DNA of 64,000 nt from Rhodothalassium salexigens DSM 2132 (GCF_004341375.1 NZ_SLXO01000001.1:62001-126000); one strand, 5' to 3'; positions 8,040-20,269 are shown, counted from the first letter of the stretch. Numbers and translations are program-made. Notes: generated by a model not told the origin, from the letters alone.

Positions 8040-9821
8040 TCATCCGTCATGATCGTCTGGCGATGGCGCCGGTCGACCGCGCCAACCGGGTCCGCGCACC
8101 ACGCGGCCGGGCAGGGCGCCGGTGGGCAGGCCGTCGCGGAACGCCACCGTGCCGTTGACCAGCACGTGCAGCACGCCGGTGGCCAGGCGGTGCGGGTTGG
8201 CGAAGCTGGCCCGGTCGATCACCCGGTCGGGGTCGAACACCACCACATCGGCGTAGGCGCCCGGCGCCAGCCGACCGCGGTCGGCGATCTTGAGGTTCGC
8301 CGCCGGCATCGAGGTCAGCCGCCGGATCGCCTCTTCAAGCGGGATCAGGCCGCGCTCGCGCACATAGCGACCGAGCAGGCGCGCCACATTGCCATAGGCG
8401 CGCGGGTGGGTTGCCGATCGCAGGAACACGCCCTCGGGCGCCGGCGCGCCGGCATCCGAGCCGAACGCCACCCAGGGCAGGGCGATCTTCTTGTCCAGAT
8501 TGTCGGGCGACATCATGAAATAGATCGTGGAGACGCGGCTGTCGTCTTCGATCACCAGGTCGATCATGGTGTCTTCGGCGCTGGTGCCGCGCGCCGCCAT
8601 CACCTCGGCCAGGGTCTTACCGGTCAGCGGTTTGAGATCGGGGTTCTTGAAGCCCGCGAACAGCACTTTCTCCGGGTCGCCGGTGGCGCGATAGAGGTTT
8701 TCCCAATCCTCGGACGGGGTGCGCATGTGGGCGATCACCCGGGCGCGGGTCTCGGGGTCCTTGAGCCGCGCCACCCAGGCGTCGTGGCCGCCTTCCTGAA
8801 CCCAGGGCGGCATGGCCGCGTCGAGCCCGGTGGCCCCGGCGGAATAGGTGTAGATGTTGGCGCGGATATCGAGCCCGCGGGCGCGCGCCGCCTCGATCCG
8901 CGCGATCGCCTGGTCGAGCTTGGGCCAGTTGGCGCGCCCGGCGGCCTTCAGGTGATAGACCTCGGCGCCCGCGCCGGTGGCCTCGGCGATGGCGATCAAC
9001 TCGTCGAGCGCTTCGAGCAGTCGGTCGCCCTCGCTGCGCAGATGGCTTATATAACTGCCGCCGTGGCGTGCCGCCACCTCGACCAGGGCGATCAACTCGT
9101 CGGTGTCGGCGTAGAAGGCCGGCGCATAGATCAGCGACGCGCCGACGCCCATGGCGCCCTCGCGCATCGCCTGGTCGACCAGCGCGCGCATGGCGTCCAA
9201 CTCGGCCGGCGTGGGCGCACGGTCGGCGTCGCCGATCACATGGCGGCGCACCGTGGTGGCACCGACGAACGAGGCCACATTGGGGGCGACGCCGCGGCGT
9301 TCCAGCATCTCTAGATAGCCGCCGAGGCTGTCCCAGGTGACGTCGAAGCGGATGTCGCCCTGGCGCGCGACGATCGATGCCTTGAGCCGGTCGTTGAGCG
9401 GCCCCATGGACCAGCCCTCGCCGAACACTTCAAGGGTGATACCCTGGGCCAGGTCGCTGAGGGCGCGGCCGTCTTGGATCAGCGACCGGGTCGCCCAACT
9501 GAGCATGTTGATGAAGCCGGGGGCGACCGCCAAGCCCTCGGCGTCGATGGTGTGGGCGGCGTCGCGCGGGTCGAGATCGCCGATGGCGGCGATGCGGTCG
9601 CCCCGGATCGCCAGGTCGGCGGCGCGCGGGCGGGTGCCGAGCCCGTCATAGACCAGCCCGTCGACGATCATCAGGTCGTAGCGCGGCCCGCCATCCTGCG
9701 CTGCCGCCGCGACGCCGACGGCCAAGGCCGCCAGAACGGCCCACAGCGCATGGCGAGCCCGGCGGCGCCAGCCCGCCCGCTCCGATGATGCGTCGCGACG
9801 CGCTCGCGATACCGACCCCAT
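8040..9821 (-). CDS. Exported D-aminoacylase/amidohydrolase-family protein
   Basis: A 593-residue metal-dependent amidohydrolase. It starts with an Arg-rich n-region and a hydrophobic segment (ALWAVLAALAVGVAAAAQ, about residues 24-41), so it is probably exported. The fold is marked by the N-terminal beta domain (DLMIVDGLVYDGLGTRPR), YISHLRSEGDRLLEALDELI, AEVYHLKAAG, GSDAGAPAPEGVF and a C-terminal RLAPGAYADVVVFDPDRV. Classical D-aminoacylases carry HxH after the first strand (IDVHTH); here the equivalent is GFINMLSWATRSLI, without histidines, and the usual cysteine region reads FGEGWSMG. This is a known-looking but divergent branch. ATG 9821 follows GGGAGG by about 7 bases. Substrate could be N-acyl-D-amino acids or another amide; not determinable. 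Confidence 0.88.
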   Translation of the reverse strand: MGSVSRARRDASSERAGWRRRARHALWAVLAALAVGVAAAAQDGGPRYDLMIVDGLVYDGLGTRPRAADLAIRGDRIAAIGDLDPRDAAHTIDAEGLAVAPGFINMLSWATRSLIQDGRALSDLAQGITLEVFGEGWSMGPLNDRLKASIVARQGDIRFDVTWDSLGGYLEMLERRGVAPNVASFVGATTVRRHVIGDADRAPTPAELDAMRALVDQAMREGAMGVGASLIYAPAFYADTDELIALVEVAARHGGSYISHLRSEGDRLLEALDELIAIAEATGAGAEVYHLKAAGRANWPKLDQAIARIEAARARGLDIRANIYTYSAGATGLDAAMPPWVQEGGHDAWVARLKDPETRARVIAHMRTPSEDWENLYRATGDPEKVLFAGFKNPDLKPLTGKTLAEVMAARGTSAEDTMIDLVIEDDSRVSTIYFMMSPDNLDKKIALPWVAFGSDAGAPAPEGVFLRSATHPRAYGNVARLLGRYVRERGLIPLEEAIRRLTSMPAANLKIADRGRLAPGAYADVVVFDPDRVIDRASFANPHRLATGVLHVLVNGTVAFRDGLPTGALPGRVVRGPGWRGRPAPSPDDHDG

Positions 9822-10004
9822 GGGTTGCCTCCCTGACGCTATCTGCTTGTTTGTCGCAGTAGGCCGAAGCGCCCGACGGGTGTCAAGCGCCCGGCCGGCA
9901 ACGCCAAAGACGCCGCCGACGGGTGGGTCGGCGGCGCCTCGGACGCGTCCGCGGGATCGGGAAGCCGGTGGCGGGCGGGACCCTATCCCCGCCCGCATGC
10001 CGGC

Positions 10005-12656
<2,652 letters not shown>

Positions 12657-12793
12657 GGGTCTTTTGCTCTTTGAAACTGTTTACGTGTCCGGTCGTCCAT
12701 CTTGTGCCGTGGCGTGGGCCCGGTCGCTCGGTTGGGCCGGTTGCGACCCGTGCCTGGCGGTCGGGGCGCCCGCGCCAGGTCGGTCGGGCGCGC

Positions 12794-13849
12794 TTAGATC
12801 GTCACCGCTTCCAGGCCGCTCAGCCGAAGCTTGTGGTCGTCGCCGCGGTCGGGCCGCGCGCGCGGGCTGCCCTTGGCCGCCACCTCGGCGATGGCGCGGA
12901 TATGGTCGGGCGTGGTGCCGCAGCAGCCGCCGAGGATGTTCACCAGCCCCTGGTCGACCCATTCCTTCAAAAAGCCGGCGGTCTTCTCCGGCGTTTCGTC
13001 ATACTCGCCCATCTCGTTGGGCAGGCCGGCATTGGGGTAGGCCGACACCAGGCACGGCGCGCGCTCGGCCAGCATGGCGATGTGCGGGCGCAATTCCTCG
13101 GCCCCGAACGAGCAGTTGAGCCCGATCGAGAAGGGCTGGGAATGCTCCACCGAATGCAGGAACGCCTCCATGGTCTGGCCCGACAGGTTGCGCCCCGACA
13201 GGTCGGTGACCGTGCCGGAGATCATCACCGGGCGGTCTTCGCCGGTCTCCTCGGCGACCTCGGCGATGGCGACCAGGGCGGCCTTGGCGTTGAGCGTGTC
13301 GAAGATGGTCTCGACCAGCAGCAGGTCGACGCCGCCTTCGACCAGCTTGCGCACCTGCTGCTTATAGGCATCGCGCACCTCGTCGAAGGTGACTTCGCGA
13401 TAGCCCGGCCGGTTGACGTCGGGCGACACCGACAGCGTCCGGTTGGTCGGCCCGATGGCGCCGGCGACGAAGCGCGGCTTGTCGGGCGTTTTCTCGGTGT
13501 AGGCGTCGGCGGCCTGGCGGGCCAGGCGCGCGCCGTCCAGATTGATCGCGTCGACCGCGTCTTCGAGCGCATAATCGGCCTGCGCGATGGTGGTGCCCGA
13601 GAAGGTGTTGGTCTCGATGATGTCCGACCCGGCGTCGAGGAACGCTTCGTGGATCTCGCGGATGATCTTGGGCTGGGTGACGTTCAACAGGTCGTTATTG
13701 CCCTTCACGTCGTCGGAATGATCCTTGAATTGCTGGCCGCGATAGTCGGCTTCGCCCAGACCGTATTGCTGGATCATGGTGCCCATGGCGCCATCCAGGA
13801 TCAGGATGCGCTCGGCGCACAGGGCTTGGAGTTGGTCACGGCGTGGCAT
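12794..13849 (-). CDS. metH: Methionine synthase, homocysteine-binding part (split MetH)
   Basis: This 351-residue zinc-dependent homocysteine S-methyltransferase barrel corresponds to the N-terminal module of MetH. It begins with the conserved [15 protein letters not shown]. It has [15 protein letters not shown] and the zinc ligands in [10 protein letters not shown] and [10 protein letters not shown]. It must work together with the downstream cobalamin part (10005-12656). The ATG at 13849 follows AGGATG and fits the family N-terminus; the open frame extends upstream without homology. It lies between metF and the second metH gene. Confidence 0.96.
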   Translation of the reverse strand: MPRRDQLQALCAERILILDGAMGTMIQQYGLGEADYRGQQFKDHSDDVKGNNDLLNVTQPKIIREIHEAFLDAGSDIIETNTFSGTTIAQADYALEDAVDAINLDGARLARQAADAYTEKTPDKPRFVAGAIGPTNRTLSVSPDVNRPGYREVTFDEVRDAYKQQVRKLVEGGVDLLLVETIFDTLNAKAALVAIAEVAEETGEDRPVMISGTVTDLSGRNLSGQTMEAFLHSVEHSQPFSIGLNCSFGAEELRPHIAMLAERAPCLVSAYPNAGLPNEMGEYDETPEKTAGFLKEWVDQGLVNILGGCCGTTPDHIRAIAEVAAKGSPRARPDRGDDHKLRLSGLEAVTI

Positions 13850-13991
13850 TGCTCGGCATCCTTTCGCCCCGCCCGGGCCGGTATTGGGGCCGGCGGGCGG
13901 GATCTGTCGTGTCGTCGAAGGCGCGGCGCCGGGCCCCGTCGGCCGGCGCACTGGAAGCGTCGGGCCGGCGGCCGGTGGCGCCGGCGCGTGG

Positions 13992-14927
13992 TTATTCGGC
14001 CGCCTCGATCATCGCCGCCTGACCCTGCGGGCGGATGCCCAAGAGGTGGCAGATGGCGTAGGTCAATTCGGCCCGGTTCAGCGTGTAGAAGTGGAATTCC
14101 CGCACCCCGCCGGCGTAGAGCCGCTTGACCATCTCGCCGGCGACCGTGGCCGAGACCAGATTGCGGGTCATCGGCTGGTCGTCGAGGCCCTCGAACAACT
14201 CCACCATCCAGTCCGGCACGGTGGCGCCGCAGCCGGCGGCGAAGCGCTTCAGCGTCTTCATGTTCGAGACCGGCAGGATGCCCGGCACGATCGGCACGTC
14301 GATACCGTGGCTCTGGGCATGGTCCAGATAGCGCCAGTACATGTCGGTTTCGAAAAAGAACTGGGTGATCGCCCGGTTGGCACCGGCGTCCACCTTGCGC
14401 TTCAGATTGTCCAGATCGCCGGCCAGATTGGGGCTGTCGGGATGCACCTCGGGGTAGGCGCCGACGGAAATGTCGAAGTCGCCCACCTCGCGCAGGCCGG
14501 CCACCAGCTCGGCGCCGTTCTTGTAGCCTTCGGCCCACGGGTCGCCCTTATAGTCGGCGCCCGGCGCGTCGCCGCGCAGCGCCACGATGTGGCGCACGCC
14601 CATATCCCAATACTCCTGGGCGATGCGCTTGACCTCGTCCTTGGTGTGACACACGCAGGTCAGGTGGGCGGCCGGCGTCAGGTCGGTCTCTTCCAGAATG
14701 CGCTTGACGGTGGCGTGGGTCCGCTCGCGCGTCGACCCGCCGGCGCCATAGGTCACCGACACGAAGCGCGGCCCCAAAGGTTCCAGCGTCTTGACCGACT
14801 GCCACAGGGTTTGCTCCATCGCATCGGTCTTCGGCGGGAAGAACTCGAACGAGATCTTCAGCGGTTCCCCGAAGTCGGCGTAGAGCGACGGCTGCAAGCC
14901 AGGCGCGTGGGCGTCGATATGGGTCAT
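13992..14927 (-). CDS. metF: 5,10-Methylenetetrahydrofolate reductase MetF
   Basis: This 311-residue flavoprotein makes the 5-methyltetrahydrofolate used by MetH. The family signatures are present in order: [11 protein letters not shown] at the N-terminus, [27 protein letters not shown], and [14 protein letters not shown] with the FAD/folate pocket residues. The C-terminus has [15 protein letters not shown]. The start codon overlaps the stop codon of sahR by 4 bases (ATGA), so the two are translationally coupled. With the two metH genes this forms the methyl-transfer arm of the methionine cycle. Confidence 0.97.
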   Translation of the reverse strand: MTHIDAHAPGLQPSLYADFGEPLKISFEFFPPKTDAMEQTLWQSVKTLEPLGPRFVSVTYGAGGSTRERTHATVKRILEETDLTPAAHLTCVCHTKDEVKRIAQEYWDMGVRHIVALRGDAPGADYKGDPWAEGYKNGAELVAGLREVGDFDISVGAYPEVHPDSPNLAGDLDNLKRKVDAGANRAITQFFFETDMYWRYLDHAQSHGIDVPIVPGILPVSNMKTLKRFAAGCGATVPDWMVELFEGLDDQPMTRNLVSATVAGEMVKRLYAGGVREFHFYTLNRAELTYAICHLLGIRPQGQAAMIEAAE

Positions 14928-15886
14928 TCTGCTGCCTCCAAAAGGGTTTTGTTGTCGACGCCCGGTTGGTCCAGGCGCCAGATTGTGACGGTCAGTTCGC
15001 CGCCATCGAGATGTTCGACCGCGGTCGGGGCGAGCCCCGCCGCTTCGCCCAGGCCGTTGATCTCCTCGTCCGAGAAGCCCAGACGGCGGTGGGCGTGTTC
15101 CTCGCGCAGGAATTCCTTCTCATGCGGCGCGAAATCGACGATCAGGCAGGTGCCGCCGGGGCGCAGCACCCGCGCCGCCTCGCGGATCGCCAGGCTCGGG
15201 TCGTCGGCGAAGTGCAGCACCTGATGCAGCACCACCGTGTCCTGGCTGGCCCGGTCGGCGGGGATGTCGTACATGTCGCCAAGGCGCACCTGGCAATGGC
15301 CCAACCGTTTCTGGGCCAGATTGTTGCGCGCCACGGTCAGCATCTCGGCCGACAGGTCGATGCCGAGGCCACGACGGATATGCGGCGAAAACACCTCCAG
15401 GATGCGGCCGGTGCCGGTGCCGATATCAAGAAGCCGCTGCGGGCGTTGTTGCTTGGCCAGCGACAACAGCGTCGCCTCGACCTGCTCCTCGGGCACGTAG
15501 AGCGACCGCATGCGATCCCATTCGGGCGCGTGGCGCGAGAAATAGTCGGCGGCCTCAGCGGCGCGTCGGGCCCGCACCTCGGCCAGCCGCTCCAGGTCGC
15601 GGCTGAATTCGGGATCTTCCTCGGGGATCAACTCGGCGATGGTGGTGACCAACGCCTGGGCGTCATCGCGGTCCGACAGGCGGTAAAACACCCACGCGCC
15701 TTCGCGAAACCGATCCAGCAGATCGGCGTCGCACAGCAGGCGCAGGTGACGCGACACCCGCGGCTGGCTTTGGCGCAGAATGTGCGTCAACTCCGTCACG
15801 GTCAGTTCGCCTTGGTTTAACAGCCCGAGAATCCGCAGCCGGGTCGGTTCTCCGGCCGCACGTAAGGCCCCCAGCAACCGGTCCAT
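14924..15886 (-). CDS. sahR: SahR-type ArsR repressor fused to a SAM-methyltransferase-like sensor domain
   Basis: The 320-residue protein joins an N-terminal ArsR winged helix (RLRILGLLNQGELTVTELTHI, then QPRVSRHLRLL as recognition helix, residues about 10-80) to a class I methyltransferase-like domain. That domain has LLDIGTGTGRILEVF as its SAM/SAH-binding motif I and VLRPGGTCLIVDFAPHE further on. This is the architecture of SahR, a repressor of the SAM cycle that leaves DNA when S-adenosylhomocysteine binds (established for Desulfovibrio and predicted across Proteobacteria). ATG 15886 has GGAGAG about 8 bases upstream; the longer frame has no better start. It is the first gene of sahR-metF-metH-metH and lies just downstream of a perfect palindrome, implying autoregulation. 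Confidence 0.9.
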   Translation of the reverse strand: MDRLLGALRAAGEPTRLRILGLLNQGELTVTELTHILRQSQPRVSRHLRLLCDADLLDRFREGAWVFYRLSDRDDAQALVTTIAELIPEEDPEFSRDLERLAEVRARRAAEAADYFSRHAPEWDRMRSLYVPEEQVEATLLSLAKQQRPQRLLDIGTGTGRILEVFSPHIRRGLGIDLSAEMLTVARNNLAQKRLGHCQVRLGDMYDIPADRASQDTVVLHQVLHFADDPSLAIREAARVLRPGGTCLIVDFAPHEKEFLREEHAHRRLGFSDEEINGLGEAAGLAPTAVEHLDGGELTVTIWRLDQPGVDNKTLLEAAE

Positions 15887-16356
15887 CGCGCTACGCTCTC
15901 CAAACAGCTCTATCCATCGATCGGCGACAACATATAAAGATATCTTTATATGTGCACAAGCCTTCATTTTTCGCCCGGCCGAAAGCCGCCGCTTGCGCCG
16001 GTGTGGGCGTCTCTGGCACCAGCAGTCGCCGCGCGGTCGACGCCGCTTTGGGTCACGCTCTGAACCGGGCGTTATGGGCGGTCGGTGGCTGGGATCGGCG
16101 CGGCGGCGCCCGGGATCGGCGATGCGGCGAGCGGGCTTATGCTGCGCCGCGTGCCCCGTCGGTGGCGTGACCCGGCCGTCACCGTTCCTTAAACGTGGTT
16201 TTCTAGGCTGCCGGGCCGATGGTTCCGGGCGGGCGGTTGGTGGCGGTGTCGGACGGATGGGCGACGGCTGGCCGGGGCACCCCCAAGGCCCGCGCGAGCC
16301 AAACGGGGCGGGCGAAAAGGTTATGCACATGCTGGACTTATGCTAAGGACAAGCGC
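15887..16356. other. 470-base divergent spacer between sahR and the DjlA-like gene
   Basis: The sahR-proximal 100 bases are AT-rich and hold the 24-bp palindrome at 15930-15953. The remainder is GC-rich with no accepted open frame. The last part carries AAGGAC, the ribosome site of the DjlA-like gene. Confidence 0.6.
15930..15953. promoter_or_regulatory. SahR operator: perfect 24-bp palindrome
   Basis: The left half-site is ACATATAAAGAT and the right half is its exact reverse complement. It stands out as a run of A/T in GC-rich DNA, 44 to 67 bases upstream of the sahR start. Its AT-rich ATATAAAGATATCTTTATAT core resembles ArsR-family and published SahR-type motifs. Binding by SahR itself is inferred from position. 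Confidence 0.85.
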
Positions 16357-17100
16357 ATGTCGGTTTGGGGAAAAATCGTCGGCAGCGCAGCCGGGCTGAT
16401 CCTGGGCGGTCCGTTGGGCGGTCTGGCCGGGCTGGTTGTCGGCCATGTGTTCGACGCCGGCGCGCGCGCCACCATGGGCGAGGCCGACGCCGGCGACGAG
16501 AGCGCCACGCGCAAGATCTCGTTCACCATCGGCGTGATCGCGTTGGCGGCCAAGATGGCCAAGGCCGACGGCGAGGTGACCGAGGACGAAACCGCCGCGT
16601 TCCAGCAATTGTTCCAGGTGCCGCCCCACGAAGTGCGCAACGTCCAGCGGGTGTACAATCTGGCGCGTCAGGATACCGCCGGGTTCGAAGCCTATGCGGG
16701 CCAGGTGGCCAGCCTGTTCGAGGGCAATTCGGTGGTGCTGGAAGACCTGCTGGACGCCCTGTTCATGATCGCCACGGCCGACGGGGTCTTGCATCCGAGT
16801 GAAATGGACTATCTGAGCACCGTGGCCGGAATTTTCGGCTTCGACCAGGCGGATTTCGATCGCATCGTCGCGCGCCATACGGGCCGCGAACGCAGCAACC
16901 CTTATGTGATCCTGGGTCTGTCGCCCGATCTCAGCGACGACGAGATCAAGCGGGCCTATCGCCGTCTGGTCAAGGAGAACCACCCCGACCGTCTGGTCGC
17001 CCAAGGCGTGCCCAAGGAGTTCACCACCGTGGCCACCCAGCGTCTCGCCGCCATCAACGAGGCTTACGACCGGATCCGAACCCAGCGCGGGCTGGCCTGA
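16357..17100 (+). CDS. DjlA-like TerB/DnaJ-domain protein
   Basis: The 247-residue product has a glycine-rich hydrophobic N-terminus (residues 8-35, probably membrane-associated). A TerB-like helical domain follows (about 50-165, with TIGVIALAAKMAKADGEVTEDE and the second acidic repeat MIATADGVLHPSEMDYL). The C-terminal J domain (about 180-247) carries the HPD motif in KENHPDRL. This is the order of DjlA-type co-chaperones, which stimulate DnaK at the membrane. The ATG at 16357 follows AAGGAC and gives the MSVWGKIVGSAAG start usual in alphaproteobacteria. Its stop overlaps the next start by one base (TGATG). Confidence 0.9.
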   Translation: MSVWGKIVGSAAGLILGGPLGGLAGLVVGHVFDAGARATMGEADAGDESATRKISFTIGVIALAAKMAKADGEVTEDETAAFQQLFQVPPHEVRNVQRVYNLARQDTAGFEAYAGQVASLFEGNSVVLEDLLDALFMIATADGVLHPSEMDYLSTVAGIFGFDQADFDRIVARHTGRERSNPYVILGLSPDLSDDEIKRAYRRLVKENHPDRLVAQGVPKEFTTVATQRLAAINEAYDRIRTQRGLA

Positions 17101-18044
17101 TGCGGCCGGTCCACTTGGCCCTGGTGATCCTGATCGCCATTGTGTGGGGGCTCAATTTCGTCGTCGTGCTTCAGGTGGTGGCCGACCTGCCGCCGGTGTT
17201 CGCCAACGCCATCCGCTTTGCCATCGTGCTGGTGCTGCTGGCGCCGTTTCTGCGTCCGGTGCCGGGGCGCATGGCGCGGCTGATCGGCGTGGCGCTGGTG
17301 CTTGGCGTGGTGCATTTCGGGTTGGTCTTCGTGGCCATGAGCCGCACCGTGGATCTGGCGCCGGTGATCGTCGCCGCCCAGACCAATGTGCCGTTCGCCA
17401 CGCTGCTGGCGGTGTTGGCGTTCGGCGAGCGCATCGGTCTGTGGCGCACGCTGGGCATCGCTTTGTCGTTCGCCGGCGTGCTGCTGATCGGCCTCGACCC
17501 CGCCGGCTTCGACAATGTGGTCGCCATGGGGCTGATCCTGGGGTCGGCCTTCGCCTATGGGCTGTCGGCCAATCTGTTGCGCAAGCTGGTCGGCGTGTCG
17601 GCGATGACCGTGCAGGCATGGGTGGCGGCGATGGCGGTGCCGGGGTCGCTGCTGGTGTCCTGGGTCGCCGAGACCGGTCAGATCGCCGCCGTGCAGAACG
17701 CCGGCTGGGCGGCCTGGGGCGGGCTGCTCTACGGCGCGGTGGCGGCGACCATCGTCGGCCATGTGGGCATGACCTATCTGTTCCAGCGCTACGCGGTGAC
17801 CACGGTGTCGCCCTATATGCTGATGATGCCGGTGTTCGCCACCGCCTTCGCCGTCTGGCTGGCCGACGAAGCGTTGACCTGGCGCGCGGTGGTTGGCGGG
17901 CTGGTGACCATCTCGGGCGTCGGGCTGATCACCCTGCGCAATCGCCTTCGCTATCGCCAGCAACGCCAGGCGCGACGGGCCGCGGCGGCGGCGGCCGCCG
18001 TCGCCCCGCCCGGCGGTCGCCGGCTCGGCCAAGACGAGACCTGA
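17100..18044 (+). CDS. EamA-family (DMT superfamily) transporter
   Basis: A 314-residue membrane protein with about ten predicted spans arranged as two EamA repeats. The first begins LALVILIAIVWGLNFVVV; the second covers about 145-285 (GLILGSAFAYGLSANLL). Relatives export amino acids and small metabolites; the substrate here is unknown. The tail from about residue 285 is Arg/Ala-rich and low complexity. The start codon overlaps the previous stop by one base, so it is cotranslated with the DjlA-like gene; the amidase gene starts two bases after its stop. Confidence 0.9.
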   Translation: MRPVHLALVILIAIVWGLNFVVVLQVVADLPPVFANAIRFAIVLVLLAPFLRPVPGRMARLIGVALVLGVVHFGLVFVAMSRTVDLAPVIVAAQTNVPFATLLAVLAFGERIGLWRTLGIALSFAGVLLIGLDPAGFDNVVAMGLILGSAFAYGLSANLLRKLVGVSAMTVQAWVAAMAVPGSLLVSWVAETGQIAAVQNAGWAAWGGLLYGAVAATIVGHVGMTYLFQRYAVTTVSPYMLMMPVFATAFAVWLADEALTWRAVVGGLVTISGVGLITLRNRLRYRQQRQARRAAAAAAAVAPPGGRRLGQDET

Positions 18045-18045
18045 C

Positions 18046-18852
18046 ATGGGCGCCGATCCGCTGCCGTCGCGATTGCCGCTGCCTGCCATCGTCGATCATC
18101 CGTCGCCCAACCACGGGCCGCGCCGGGGGGGAACCGCCCCCGACATGATCGTGCTGCATTATACCGGCATGGCCAGCGCGGCGGCGGCGCTCGACCGGCT
18201 ATGCGACCCGGCGGCCCAGGTCTCGGCGCACTATCTGGTCGACGAAGACGGTGCCATCCGCCGGCTGGTCGACGAACAGCGCCGCGCCTGGCACGCGGGC
18301 CATGCCCATTGGGCCGGCGAAGCGGACATCAATAGCCGATCCATTGGCATCGAGATCGTCAATGGCGGCCACGACTTTGGTCTGCCGACCTATCCCGCGG
18401 TCCAGGTCGACGCGGTGGTCGCACTGGTCGGCGACATTTGCGCGCGCCGGGCGATCCCGCCGGCGCGCGTGGTCGGCCATGCCGACGTGGCGCCGGCGCG
18501 CAAGGCCGACCCGGGCGAGCACTTTCCCTGGTGGCGGCTGGCCGCCGCTGGTCTGGCCCTGGCGGGGCCGGCCGAGGGGGCGGGGCCGGCCGAGGCCACG
18601 GGGCCAGCGGTCGACAAGGCCGCGGCTGCGTGCCTGGGGGCGGGCTGCGGCGGGTCGGCGGTGCGGGCGCTTCAGGGCGACTTGGCGGCGATCGGCTATG
18701 CGCTGTCGGTCGACGGGCGCTATGGGGCGCAGACCGTGGCGGTGGTGACCGCGTTCCAGCGCCGGTTTCGCCCCGATCGGCTCGACGGCGTGGCCGACGG
18801 CGAGACCCGGGCGCTCGTGCGGGGGGTGGCCAAGGCGTGCCGCAAAGCGTAG
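18046..18852 (+). CDS. N-acetylmuramoyl-L-alanine amidase with peptidoglycan-binding domain
   Basis: This 268-residue protein has an Amidase_2 (AmpD/AmiD-type) zinc domain: PSPNHGPRRG, VLHYTGM with the first zinc His, INSRSIGIEIVNGG, and VVGHADVAPARKADPGEHF with the second His and catalytic Lys/Asp. An Ala/Gly/Pro linker (about 170-195, with GPAEG-like repeats) leads to a PG_binding_1 domain (VRALQGDLAAIGYALSVDGRYGAQT). It cleaves the lactyl-alanine bond of muropeptides. No signal peptide is visible, so it may act in the cytosol in wall recycling or leave by another route. It is the third gene of a tight plus-strand run. Confidence 0.92.
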   Translation: MGADPLPSRLPLPAIVDHPSPNHGPRRGGTAPDMIVLHYTGMASAAAALDRLCDPAAQVSAHYLVDEDGAIRRLVDEQRRAWHAGHAHWAGEADINSRSIGIEIVNGGHDFGLPTYPAVQVDAVVALVGDICARRAIPPARVVGHADVAPARKADPGEHFPWWRLAAAGLALAGPAEGAGPAEATGPAVDKAAAACLGAGCGGSAVRALQGDLAAIGYALSVDGRYGAQTVAVVTAFQRRFRPDRLDGVADGETRALVRGVAKACRKA

Positions 18853-18862
18853 AAGAACAGCT

Positions 18863-20269
18863 ATGATTCGCAACAAATTGACCCTCGGTCTCACCTTCGG
18901 CGTCGCATGGGCGGTGCTGGGGGTCCCGCCGGCCGCGTCGCTCGACGCCCGATCTGCGACCCCCTCTGCGGGGGCGTTTGCGTCTGCGTCAGCGCCCAGG
19001 GCGGCTGTCGTGGTCGGCTCTGCGGCGGCCATGACGGCGGCCGGCATTCCGGCGGCCGGCGCGGCCGAGGCGGCGACCGAGGACCGCCGCGATCCGCGCG
19101 CGGTGATGCGCGAGCGCACCCGCCAGAGCATGGCGGCGCTGCGCCAGTGTCTCGACCGGCCGAGCCAGGCCTGCGCCCTGCGCGCCGCCTTGATGGTCAC
19201 GGCGGCCGAGACCTTGTCCATCGACCGCTCCAAGGTGCTGCTGTCGGTGGCCGACACGCTGCACGCGGTGGGCGACCAGGCCCGTGCCGAGCGCACCGTG
19301 TCGGTGGCCAAGTCCGAGGCGCGCGACATCGGCATCGGCTTCGCCGTCGACACCCGGCTGGTCGACGTGGCCGAGATCGAGGCCAAGATCGGCGCCGCCG
19401 AGGCCGCCGCCGACACCGCCGCCGCCATCGAAGACCAGGTTCTGCGCGCGCGCGCCTTCGGGCGCATCGCCGTGGCGTTGGTGGAGGCCGGCCGCGCCGA
19501 CCGCGCCGCCGCCATGCTCGACCGGATCGAGGTCGGCGCGGTGGCGCAGGAGTACGCGCTCCAGGTGGCCGAAATCCTCACCGCGGCCGAGGCCGGCGGC
19601 GCCGGCGCCCGCGCGGCGCTCGACACCGCCGCGCGGCTGGTCGACGCGGCGCCCATGAGCCGGTTCCGCCTCGCCGGGCGCATCCGGCTCGCCGCCGCCC
19701 GGGCCCGCTTCGGCGAGGCCGAGGCGGCCCGCGCGCTCGCCGCCGAGGTGGAACAGGATCTGGGCCGGTCGATGCCGAGCCATGCGCGCGCCCGGCTGCT
19801 GGCCGACTTAGCGGTGCTCGACCTGGCGCTCGACGACCGGGCGGCCCACGAGACCCATATGACGGCGGCGCGGCGGGCGCTCGACAAGGTGCGCAGCGAC
19901 TATGAGCGCGATTATGCGCTGAGCGACGTGGCCATCGCGGCGGCGCGCGGCGGCGCTTATGACGCCGCCCTCGACCTGGCCGAACAAATCGACAGCGTCG
20001 ACGTGCGCACCCGCTTCGCCCGACGCCTAGCCCGGCTGGACCGCAGCGCGGCGGCGCGGCGCGCGCTCGCCACCTATGCCGACCGCACCGCGCGCGACCA
20101 TCTGGACAAGCTCGACCAGCCCTACACCCGCGACGAGGCGCGCTTCGCCCTGGTCATGGCGCTGGTCGAGGCCGGCTCGGCGCAGCCTGCGGTGTCGGTG
20201 GTCGAGACCATGGAGGACGACGACGCCCGGGCGCGCGGCCTGGCGTTCGTGGCCCGCCTGCTGGACTAG
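18863..20269 (+). CDS. Exported alpha-helical repeat protein, 468 aa, unknown function
   Basis: No named family is recognised. The first 20 or so residues (IRNKLTLGLTFGVAWAVLGV) resemble a signal peptide; a second hydrophobic Ala-rich stretch follows near 45-70. From about residue 85 to the end the protein is almost entirely Ala/Arg/Glu-rich helices with the periodicity of TPR- or HEAT-like repeats (for example RAFGRIAVALVEAGRADRAA and DYALSDVAIAAARGGAYDAA). One pair of cysteines (QCLDRPSQAC) could form a disulfide. The start is 11 bases after the amidase stop. An envelope scaffold or adaptor role is plausible but unproven. Confidence 0.75.
   Translation: MIRNKLTLGLTFGVAWAVLGVPPAASLDARSATPSAGAFASASAPRAAVVVGSAAAMTAAGIPAAGAAEAATEDRRDPRAVMRERTRQSMAALRQCLDRPSQACALRAALMVTAAETLSIDRSKVLLSVADTLHAVGDQARAERTVSVAKSEARDIGIGFAVDTRLVDVAEIEAKIGAAEAAADTAAAIEDQVLRARAFGRIAVALVEAGRADRAAAMLDRIEVGAVAQEYALQVAEILTAAEAGGAGARAALDTAARLVDAAPMSRFRLAGRIRLAAARARFGEAEAARALAAEVEQDLGRSMPSHARARLLADLAVLDLALDDRAAHETHMTAARRALDKVRSDYERDYALSDVAIAAARGGAYDAALDLAEQIDSVDVRTRFARRLARLDRSAAARRALATYADRTARDHLDKLDQPYTRDEARFALVMALVEAGSAQPAVSVVETMEDDDARARGLAFVARLLD

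Noticed and set aside
15887-16330. Upstream extension of sahR by about 148 codons
   Set aside because: The extension crosses the 24-bp operator and has no homology; ATG 15886 has the ribosome site and begins at the ArsR fold.
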